DNA of 64,000 nucleotides from DASQDN01 sp963844855 (lineage in GTDB: Bacteria; Acidobacteriota; Terriglobia; Bryobacterales; Bryobacteraceae). The position numbers and the translations under genes are program-made. The notes beneath the pieces were generated by a model. It was not told where the DNA came from and ran no database searches. It saw only the letters and a program-made list of their open reading frames with translations. Shown here one piece after another: positions 57,301-64,000 of the stretch. Each line of letters opens with the position of its first letter. Position 1 is the first letter of the stretch. The stretch is from NCBI GenBank assembly GCA_963844855.1, contig CAWJQP010000043.1, positions 35,564 through 99,563 on the forward strand. The letters are read 5' to 3'.

Positions 57301-57720
57301 AACACTACGCGGGATCGGCCGAATTACTCCCCGCAAGTCGGGATCGCAACTGGAACAGGTGGTCGGCACGTTGACTTCCGCGCATAGGCCGTTTTGCGGC
57401 AACTTGACCGCAGCTGCGTTCTTTCGGTTGGCACGTATCTCTAATCCAACCTTAGCCTGAAGATGAGTAACCACTAGCTAAGTTCATCATGATCGACGCT
57501 CACAACGGATCATGAAATGGATCGCCAGTTTCCGGTATGCTCCGTTTGAGCCTTGTGGTGGGTACCGAGGTCGGTTCTAGATTGGCGCGGATAGAGCCCG
57601 CAGCTAAGTTTGACCGGGACGCCGATTGGAACAACGGATTGTTGCCTGTTTCAGAGCACGCGAGGGAGACTCATTTAATCCAGGCGTCCACCGCAACAAG
57701 GCTCACAAAAGGAGCCTCAA
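57301..57720. other. Noncoding region ahead of the third IS110 transposase
   Basis: Contains no supported gene. The later half (about 57540-57720) probably belongs to the left end of the IS110 element, where a bridge RNA could be encoded. AAAAGGAGCCTCA just before 57721 is a good ribosome-binding site for the transposase. Confidence 0.35.
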
Positions 57721-59034
57721 TGCGCATAGTTTACCAACGTTGTTGCGGGCTGGACGTGCACAAGGACAGTGTCACCGCCTGCCTTTTGCTGATTGACGAT
57801 GACGGCGAATTCCATGTAGAGAAGCGGCGATTTGGAACGATGACCTGCGATCTGCGTGAACTGGGTACGTGGCTGAAGGCGGAGGGGGTTGAACGGGTCG
57901 CCATGGAAGCCACGGGCGTTTACTGGAAACCAGTCTGGAATATTCTGGAGCCGCTCAACTTTGACTTATTACTCGTGAACGCGCAGCACATTAAGAACGT
58001 GCCGGGACGGAAGACCGATCAGAAGGACAGTGAGTGGATTGCCGACCTGCTCCAGCATGGGCTACTTCGCGGTAGTTTCGTACCAACGGTTGAGATCCGG
58101 CAACTCCGCGATCTGACCCGGATGCGGGCGAGAATGCGGCAGGATCTGGCGACCTACGCCAATCGCATCCAGAAAGTCCTGGAGGACGCAAATATCAAAT
58201 TAGGCTCGGTTGCAAGCGACGTGCTCGGCGTCTCCGGACGTCACATGCTGAAGGCGTTGATATCCGGTCAGCAAGACCCAAAACAGCTTGCCGCACTAGC
58301 GCGTGGAAGGCTACGCGAGAAGAACGAGTCCCTACAACTCGCTTTGGACGGCCACTTCACCGACCATCACCGTTTTCAATTGATCCTGCTGTTCGATCTG
58401 CTGGAGCATGGCGAGACGCAAATGGCCAAGTTGGAATCAGAAATTCATCGGTTGCTGAACCAAGCACAATGCCGCCAGCCAGGAACGTCGTCTGGCGATG
58501 AGGCGGCCAACGCTGAGACGAACACCCTTCAGGCAGTTGTGCATCTATGGAAAACAATTCCAGGCATTGATGACCTTACGGCCTCTATGTTAGTTGCTGA
58601 AATTGGTCCGAATATGGAGCAGTTCCCCAGCGCTCAACATTTAGCGAAGTTGGGCGGGGCTATGTCCAGGCAACAACGAGAGCGCCGGAAAGCGCCGGTC
58701 AGGAAAGATCCGGAAGGGCAGCGTGTGGCTGCGCCGCGGACTCTGTCAAGCTGCGTGGGCCGCTTCACGAGCCAAAGACACGTACTTGGCTGCACTGTAC
58801 CGCCGGATGATCGCACGACGAGGCAAGAAGAGAACCATTGTCGCGGTCGCACACACGATGCTTGTCATTGCTTATCATCTGCTCAAACGCCATTGCGTCT
58901 ATCAAGATCTTGGCGCAGATTACTTCGACCTGCTGGACCGCCGGGGCCTGCAGCGGCGCCTCGTCAATAGACTGACTGGCCTCGGCTTCCAAGTAACTCT
59001 CACGCCCACTTCGCCTGATCCACTGCCGTCGTGA
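57721..59034 (+). pseudogene. IS110-family transposase, one frameshift
   Basis: ATG 57721 with a strong Shine-Dalgarno sequence gives MRIVYQRCCGLDVHKDSVTA, the first catalytic motif. AMEATGVYWKPVWNIL and KTDQKDSEWIADLLQHGLL complete the RuvC-like domain. The C-terminal part has KTIPGIDDLTASMLVAEIG, then one extra A near 58644 breaks WAGLCPGNNESAG; the original frame continues as GSVWLRRGLCQAAWAA to RTIVAVAHTMLVIAYHLL and ends at 59034. Only this one lesion is visible, so it is very recent or an error. Confidence 0.85.
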
Positions 59035-59056
59035 GTGAAACTATTTCGAGGGAGCT

Positions 59057-59300
59057 CGTATAGTCCAGAAACTCGAATAGCTTCAGATTCCAACAAGATA
59101 CGAAAACGCGAGCTCCGCTTGTAAGCTCGGAACAAATGAGAACGTTACAGAGGTTCGTGAACGGTTCGCATGTTCGCGATGAATATTTTGGCTAAACGCG
59201 ATCACTGCCCGCGATGCGGCTATCAAGCCATCTCTTATTACTCGTGCCGTAATCGGCATTGCCCAAAGTGGTTCTGTCAACTTAAGCAGAAAGCCGCGTC
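59057..59300 (+). pseudogene. IS91-like transposase remnant (zinc ribbon)
   Basis: The block starts with the terminal sequence shared (inverted) with 39591-39768. From about 59200 it encodes RDHCPRCGYQAISYYSCRNR and HCPK, the N-terminal zinc-binding ribbon typical of IS91/ISCR transposases. The second Cys pair is damaged (CPKW) and the catalytic Tyr domain is absent. Only the first sixth of the element survives. Confidence 0.7.
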
Positions 59301-59420
59301 TGTGGCTACATACTGTAGCCGCGCCCGGAGTCAACAACTACGGCTAGTGGTACCGTGAGTTGGATCTCCGTTAACTTGACAATGCGCACCCAGGCCCGTC
59401 GGCCATAACCTCAATAGCTG

Positions 59421-60854
59421 CTAAAGTCCCGTCCACTCCGCAAGGCGGGCCAGCGACCCCGCGATGTTGATCTGAACATATCCGCGGTTCGTCCGAAACA
59501 CGCTCGATGGTCGCATGTATGCCAGATTCGCCACCTCAGCCAAAATCGTCAAGTCACGCGACACGCCTGAGGCGGACGCCGCCTCCCAATTGCGGAGTGA
59601 GGCGAACTGCGACTTCGTCGAGGACCCCGGCTGTCTATCGAGTTCGTTGAGCGCCGACCGAATTGCATCGAGTTCACGGGCGACAGCCACATTTCGCTGA
59701 GCAATGAGCCGCTCCAGCCTCGAACGCCGCTCGCAGATAGTTCGATGCGAACGGTCCACAATCGCGTCGAGATCGTTCAGCCTTCGCTGAGTCAGAATAA
59801 CCCGTAACCTGACTGATCCGGACACGCCGAACTTCGTCTCGAGACTCGCCGAATACTCGAGCGCGCCCACCTGGTTAAGCAACGACTTGACGCAGTCGCT
59901 CAGTCGTGCGATCTGTTCCTTAGTGAGAATCCACCGGTCCTCGCGTCTCTTCTCTTTCTCGCGCTCCTCACGCCGCCTGTCTAACGCGATCTCCACCGGG
60001 AACGAATCGCCCTTGATGGCATGCCTCTCGAAAGAAAGGATGGCAGTCCGCGCGATCGCATCGTCTGTTCTTTCGAACGCGAAATTCAGCAGGAAGCGGC
60101 GGACTAGGCTCGCCTTCAGATTCGATCGGGCATTCGGCAGCGACTCAACGACGCTATTCACATCCAACTGCGACAAGACCCGTGCTCGCTCAGGATCCAG
60201 CCGGTTGACCACCACCAACGATTCCATGGCCTCGTGGCGATCGGTCATGACCAGGGCGAGTAGAAACGACGTGATTGCGCCCTCGCGATTGTTCGCGAGG
60301 AAGTAGTTTCTCCTGAAGTAATCTCGCGCAGCCCTGAACTCGCCATTTTCGATTCGCAGCAGGGCCTCCCGGAGCGCGTAGAAATCCGCCGGGTTCCCGT
60401 CGAGTTGACCGGGCCGGTTCCGGTTCCCGTCGGTCCTTAGCTGAAGCTGCGTTGGCGCGGTACTCTGGTCGGGAACGGGCACAGTGCGAGGATTGACAAA
60501 CTCGTACCCGCGGCTCTCCCCGGGCGGAAACCAGAAGTGCAGTGTCGGCGGATTCCCGAAAGGCGCCTCCGAAAAGAGGAATTGAGATTTGTCCTCGGGT
60601 CTCAGCCGTGTCGCCGGAATCGTCAATACCGTGGTATAGACGTAATCCTTTTGCTTGCTCAGAATCTGCACGACATTTGTGCCGCCGGAACTGTCCAGAG
60701 TTCGGATTACATACGTCCCGGGTCCGAGTGTCACCGGTGGTACGCCTGCGACGCTCACGGGCTCGTTGATGTTGAAGGCAGCCGGAGTGGTTGCGCTGAG
60801 GAATCCCATCGTGCTTACAGCGAATGTAAGCGCGCTGGCGGTTCTTAGGGCCAT
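59421..60854 (-). CDS. Exported acidobacterial protein of unknown function, 477 aa
   Basis: ATG 60854 has GAGGAG upstream and puts a signal peptide first (LRTASALTFAVSTMGFLSA). Residues about 25-145 form a beta-rich module read as GVPPVTLGPGTYVIRTLDSS, VYTTVLTIPATRLRPEDKS and LHFWFPPGESRGYEF, a pattern I know from many acidobacterial exported proteins. The middle (about 165-330) is helical with TPR-like repeats (RIENGEFRAARDYFRRNYFL). The last part has charged helices (RRREEREKEKRREDRW) and a coiled region. No catalytic motif. Monocistronic; the 59301-59420 gap to the IS91 debris is empty. Confidence 0.65.
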   Translation of the reverse strand: MALRTASALTFAVSTMGFLSATTPAAFNINEPVSVAGVPPVTLGPGTYVIRTLDSSGGTNVVQILSKQKDYVYTTVLTIPATRLRPEDKSQFLFSEAPFGNPPTLHFWFPPGESRGYEFVNPRTVPVPDQSTAPTQLQLRTDGNRNRPGQLDGNPADFYALREALLRIENGEFRAARDYFRRNYFLANNREGAITSFLLALVMTDRHEAMESLVVVNRLDPERARVLSQLDVNSVVESLPNARSNLKASLVRRFLLNFAFERTDDAIARTAILSFERHAIKGDSFPVEIALDRRREEREKEKRREDRWILTKEQIARLSDCVKSLLNQVGALEYSASLETKFGVSGSVRLRVILTQRRLNDLDAIVDRSHRTICERRSRLERLIAQRNVAVARELDAIRSALNELDRQPGSSTKSQFASLRNWEAASASGVSRDLTILAEVANLAYMRPSSVFRTNRGYVQINIAGSLARLAEWTGL

Positions 60855-61170
60855 TTCAAAGACCTCCTCGTTCGCTTGTGTTGCCTGGAGTCTACCACTC
60901 TGAATACACCGTGTTTGGCAACCGCATAATGGACTGATGTTTTCGCCGCCGTCTGCGGTGACGACGGTAGCCGATGGAGCCAACAGCTATTTTAGGGAAA
61001 TCGGACTTTGCAGGTCAGTGCCGCAAAGCCCCGATGACAACGAACTGGCCTGGAGGGCGCCTCTGCGGGGTACGGGGCAGAAACGCATTGAGAGAATCGG
61101 TAATCAGTTTGCGACGCGCTGGAAAGAGAGACGGGGCATGCTTCTCTAGCGGCCATCAGTACATCGCACG
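60855..61170. other. Intergenic, no gene recognised
   Basis: 316 bases between the exported protein and the IS6 fragment. A plus-strand frame (60937-61149) exists but shows no family character; it may be scrambled IS6 5' sequence. Confidence 0.35.
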
Positions 61171-61476
61171 ATGCTCGGGCGCGCTGCGGAGCGATTCTTT
61201 CGAAGACTCTTGCGCGGTCAGGGCACCGAACCACTGCGGATCATTACCGACAATTGGCGAAGCTACTGCGCTGCAATACGAACCATCTTCAGCAACGTGA
61301 CTCACGATGTGGAGCGATACGCCAACAATCGAGCTGAAGTCTCGCATCAGCCGACGCGCCAACGGGAACGGCAAATGCGACGATTCAAATCCGCAGCGAA
61401 CGCCCAGCGGTTTCTCTCGCTCCACGATGCCGTCCAGAATCTATTCCGAGTGGGCCAGGCACTTATTGAGATCTAG
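61171..61476 (+). pseudogene. IS6/IS26-family transposase, C-terminal fragment
   Basis: The frame encodes FFRRLLRGQGTEPLRIITDN, WRSYCAAIRTIF, then NNRAEVSHQPTRQRERQMRR and FKSAANAQRFLSLHDAVQNL. This is the C-terminal half of IS6-type transposases, with the second catalytic Asp (ITDN) and the Glu of NNRAE. The N-terminal HTH and first Asp are missing, so it is inactive. Confidence 0.85.
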
Positions 61477-62229
61477 CAATCATCGGTTCTTACAATCGCG
61501 ATCCTTCGCCTTCCGGCGGATAATGACCGCGGCCTGAGCTATTCCCCAAACGCCCAGCATTCCAGGCCGCAAATGCGCTTCGATCACTCAAGTTGACAAT
61601 GCTGCGATGAGGGCTGCTCCGGACGGCTTGTCCTTGCGATTCCGACGTGCTTCATGCCCACCCTTCTAGGAATCGCGCTTGCAACCGACTCTGATCCAGC
61701 CGGTCTAGCTTTTCGATTGAGCGGGCACGCACGGCATAAATGCGTTAACTGATGCCGGAGTGTTCATGCTCACGGCTGCGTGCTTCCTATGCCAAGACGA
61801 AATTGAGAACACATCGTTACCGTCTCTGTTGGCTCAGCCAGATGGCATAACGGACGGCCGTCTCGCGGCGCTTCGCCCAGCATTGATCAACATCCTTCGA
61901 TGCTTGGTCGTCATCATCGGTTCGTCTCAGTCTGCGGGAGTAAGCGTGGGCATTTACTCTGCGAGGAGACGATATGACAGATCGCTGCTATACGACATAT
62001 CGCGTTTTCCATTCCTCAGCCCGGCTGTCCAGGGCAACGGCTGCGCTTGAACCGCCGCGCCCGGCTCTCGCCTGCGTTCTGCTTTGTCGGTTCCTCCAGC
62101 AGGTTTCTCAACAACCCGGAAACCTGAGCGCTGGCACCTCCAACAAAGCTCTCCGGCTTCGTTTGGGAGCGGGGCCGCTTGCTTTTCGGTTGCCCCCGGC
62201 ACAGAGGGCATCAGAAAAGGAGAACTCGA
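61477..62229. other. Long stretch without a recognised gene
   Basis: 753 bases between the IS6 fragment and ssb. Small open frames occur but none resembles a known family. AAAAGGAGAACTCGA at 62215-62229 is the ssb ribosome-binding site, so the ssb promoter should be in the right part of this stretch. Confidence 0.4.
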
Positions 62230-62601
62230 ATGTATACCTTGAATCAGCTCACAATCATCGGTTTCACTGGCATTGACGCCGAAGCTCATTACACTCCCAA
62301 CGGCACACTGGTCGTAACCCTTTCGGTTGCCACCAAAGAATCATGGAAAGACGCTGATGGCAACTGGCAGAGCCGCACGGACTGGCACCGCGTTGTCACC
62401 TTCGGCAAACTGGCCGAGTACACGCGGACGTTAACGAAGGGTTCCTACGTGATGGTGCAAGGATCGGTGCGCACCAGAGAATACGAACGTGACGGCATCA
62501 AGCACCGCGTTACAGAGGTGCGCTCCGACTCGATCGGAAAGCTCGACCGTGCGGAACGTCGAGCCGAGAGTGACGGCGATCCTGAACCGAACCAAGCGTA
62601 G
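62230..62601 (+). CDS. ssb: Single-stranded DNA-binding protein (SSB), short form, 123 aa
   Basis: ATG 62230 follows a strong Shine-Dalgarno sequence. The OB fold is clear: YTLNQLTIIGFTGIDAEAHY, NGTLVVTLSVATKESW, RTDWHRVVTFGKLAEYTRTL, KGSYVMVQGSVRTREYERDG. SSB binds single-stranded DNA during replication and recombination. The protein stops right after the fold (RRAESDGDPEPNQA) and lacks the usual acidic DDIPF-like tip that recruits partners, as in some plasmid and mobile-element SSBs. It is convergent with the RepA-type gene, 231 bases away, in the terminal part of the putative element. The 62602-62832 gap between them shows no gene. Confidence 0.9.
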   Translation: MYTLNQLTIIGFTGIDAEAHYTPNGTLVVTLSVATKESWKDADGNWQSRTDWHRVVTFGKLAEYTRTLTKGSYVMVQGSVRTREYERDGIKHRVTEVRSDSIGKLDRAERRAESDGDPEPNQA

Positions 62602-62832
62602 CGTTATCCTTCCGGGCTCGGCATCGGCCAGCCGAGTCCGGATCCTTCCCGCGGCTTTTTTGTCGGCCGCCCGCGTTTTCCACGGTATCGCATTGCTCGA
62701 AGCACTATACCCGCTTCCAACTCCAAAACACTCATTAAGAGGCAGTTTGACAAAGGATGCGAAAACTGGCTGATTTCTGTAGATCTGAATCACTGCCATA
62801 GACGCGCATAGCATTCGAGGTCGGCACGTCCG

Positions 62833-63807
62833 TCAGAGAGCGAATGTAGTGGGCTTCGCGCATGCCGCATCGGCTGCCAGGATTGGTGAGTTCGGCCGGA
62901 TACGAAGTGACATCCGGTCCTCAGTCAGTTGCGCAGGACATTCGGGCCAGTACAGTCGCACGAGCTTCAGCCATTGTCGCAACCGTTTTCGGAAATTCCG
63001 ATCACGACTGTAATTCACGACGCCGAGCTGCACTGCCAAGCCAGAGCTTCCAAAGAGTGGGATGCATTCGGCCCGTTTCGCGCTGAAGCACCGCCAGCAT
63101 AGCCACATGTACAGGTCGAGGCAACCTGGCACGTTCGTGAGTTCGCTGATGACGCGGCTATCCACCGGAATAGGGTGTGCCTGAATCTCCTGCCAAAACG
63201 GTTCACTAAGACTAATGATGTTGTAGTCCGGCGGCGATTCTCTGAGGTTTTCCTCGCCGGCCCGAGTGCACCAGATGCGCAGCCGGTCGAAGAAGTGGAA
63301 ACGTCGGCTGTCCCAGACCTGTTGCTGGCCGGCGGCAGATTCAGTTCCGAAGTAAATCGTACTTGTGAAGATGCGTCTGAAACCGTCAACGAGCCGCCGG
63401 TAATGCGGACCATCTTTCGGGAGGTCGAATTCCTCGAGGATCTCGGCCGCCGAACGGAAAAGAACTGTCCGACTCTTCTGCCGTACTGCTAGAGTCGACA
63501 CCCAAAGCGGTATCAACCGATCTTGCCCGAAAGGTAATCCATGATCGGGATGGGCCACAACCTCAAGCTTGAAGTGCCCGTTATGCCTAATGTGTTGGAG
63601 TGTCCCAGTTGGCGGCCGTCGGATAGGCAGCCCGCAGAGGACAAACGGCCGAGAGTTGAACGAGAGGACCTGACGCTGCTCGCCCCGTTCCCTGCGGACA
63701 AGCTCGATGGATTGAATCCGCTTCTCCTGGCGTTTGCTGACAGTCAGATCTATATGGTTCCGATTGGCGATTTCGCACACTGAGGACTTTACGTGTTGCA
63801 CACGCAT
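62833..63807 (-). CDS. RepA-type plasmid replication initiator homologue (PF04796-like), copy 2
   Basis: 324 aa, homologous throughout to the protein at 14271-15314: RPFVLCGLPIRRPP, HGLPFGQDRLIPLWVSTLAV, KSRTVLF, YRRLVDGFRRIFTSTIYFGT, LDLYMWLCWRCFSAKRAE, RLYWPECPAQL. The order of blocks is that of RepA initiators. The identity between the two is moderate, so they are diverged relatives rather than a recent duplicate. The start is uncertain: ATG 63807 lacks a Shine-Dalgarno sequence and an inverted repeat overlaps its first codons, so a later start is possible. It lies 166 bases inside the tRNA-derived repeat at the window edge. Confidence 0.78.
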   Translation of the reverse strand: MRVQHVKSSVCEIANRNHIDLTVSKRQEKRIQSIELVRRERGEQRQVLSFNSRPFVLCGLPIRRPPTGTLQHIRHNGHFKLEVVAHPDHGLPFGQDRLIPLWVSTLAVRQKSRTVLFRSAAEILEEFDLPKDGPHYRRLVDGFRRIFTSTIYFGTESAAGQQQVWDSRRFHFFDRLRIWCTRAGEENLRESPPDYNIISLSEPFWQEIQAHPIPVDSRVISELTNVPGCLDLYMWLCWRCFSAKRAECIPLFGSSGLAVQLGVVNYSRDRNFRKRLRQWLKLVRLYWPECPAQLTEDRMSLRIRPNSPILAADAACAKPTTFAL

Positions 63808-63880
63808 TCAGCTGGACAGACTGGCGCTCGAATCAGAGGACCGGAAGGTTTCCAGCTCCTCCTTTCAAGTTGTGTGCAAC
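63795..63880. repeat. Inverted repeat at the repA 5' end, possible operator or origin site
   Basis: GTTGCACAC at 63795-63803 is the exact complement-inverse of GTGTGCAAC at 63872-63880; the right arm itself lies in the near-palindrome GTTGTGTGCAAC. The spacing is 68 bases and the arms flank the presumed 5' end of repA. RepA-type initiators often repress their own gene through inverted repeats of iteron halves, so this is a candidate site. Confidence 0.45.
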
Positions 63881-63973
63881 TTCGTGTTCAAAATTCGCCG
63901 TAGAGGGCCGTGGAGGACGTCCAAGGGCAGGTCCGCCGCACAGAAACGTAATAACATACGGTTCGCACGCGAA

Positions 63974-64000
63974 TTCGTAATCAGCAGGTCGCCGGTTCAA
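63974..64000 (+). repeat. tRNA-Thr(CGT) 3' fragment, probable attachment-site copy 2 (runs off the window)
   Basis: The last 27 bases are identical to 15375-15401 and cover the anticodon loop, 3' anticodon strand, variable loop, 5' T-stem and half the T-loop (contains TCAGCAGGTCGCCGGTTC). As at copy 1, the preceding bases (CGCGAA) cannot form the 5' anticodon strand, so this is again a 3' fragment and not a whole tRNA gene. The match would probably continue to the CCA end beyond the window. Confidence 0.8.

Noticed and set aside
15402..63973. Contractile injection system or phage tail genes near the acidic-leader proteins
   Set aside because: None of the neighbouring genes encodes a sheath, tube, baseplate or AAA ATPase; the link to injection systems stays a recollection about the leaders only.
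1..64000. CRISPR arrays, rRNA genes or complete tRNA genes
   Set aside because: No regularly spaced repeats, no rRNA signatures and no complete tRNA cloverleaf were recognised on either strand by eye.

Overview
The window looks like acidobacterial DNA, probably from the Solibacter/Bryobacter lineage. The reasons are three Oar-like TonB-dependent receptors with carboxypeptidase-regulatory N-termini, two receptor-type Ser/Thr kinases carrying TPR or PD40 repeats, a winged-helix/PD40 regulator, planctomycete-style DUF1587-1592-1588-1585 and DUF1552 proteins, and leucine-rich-repeat proteins of the 'TDAGL' type. No species can be named from sequence alone.

Layout. 0-13.4 kb: chromosomal-type genes (hypothetical proteins, an O-methyltransferase behind a kinase remnant, a nucleotidyltransferase, two Ser/Thr kinases flanking a TonB receptor, a frameshifted M50 membrane protease). 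13.4-15.4 kb: decayed transposase pieces, then a RepA-type replication initiator ending beside a 3' tRNA fragment at 15375-15419. 15.7-24.0 kb: a compact six-gene minus-strand operon encoding an acidic-leader serine protease/OmpA fusion, an HExxH protein, a large acidic-leader protein with basic helices, and three proteins I cannot assign. It is divergent from a winged-helix/PD40 regulator. 26.8-38.2 kb: a TonB receptor broken by at least four frameshifts, two LRR proteins, broken DUF1592-type and DUF1552 genes, and an esterase. 38.4-51.3 kb: insertion-sequence territory (two near-identical rve-type IS copies, a third related IS, two IS110-type transposases, IS91-like debris and a truncated serine recombinase with DUF2924), with an intact TonB receptor and a methyltransferase inside. 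51.6-57.3 kb: an AI-2E-type permease, an XRE/cupin regulator, DUF378, fasciclin, a broken SDR/DUF2867 gene and an SRPBCC protein, plus a second decayed DUF2867 copy. 57.7-61.5 kb: a frameshifted IS110, IS91 and IS6 debris and an exported acidobacterial protein. 62.2-64 kb: SSB, a second RepA-type initiator, and a second copy of the tRNA fragment at the window edge.

The most notable structure is the direct repeat of the 3' part of a probable tRNA-Thr(CGT) at 15375 and 63974, 48.6 kb apart. A RepA-type gene lies just inside (left of) each copy, in the same orientation. I read this as two tandem integrative elements of one family at a tRNA attachment site; no intact integrase is visible. The second candidate system is the six-gene protease operon at 15.7-24.0 kb. 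Many genes between 26.8 and 35 kb and 55.4 and 59 kb carry single-base frameshifts, which means either decay or assembly indels; sequence alone cannot tell these apart.
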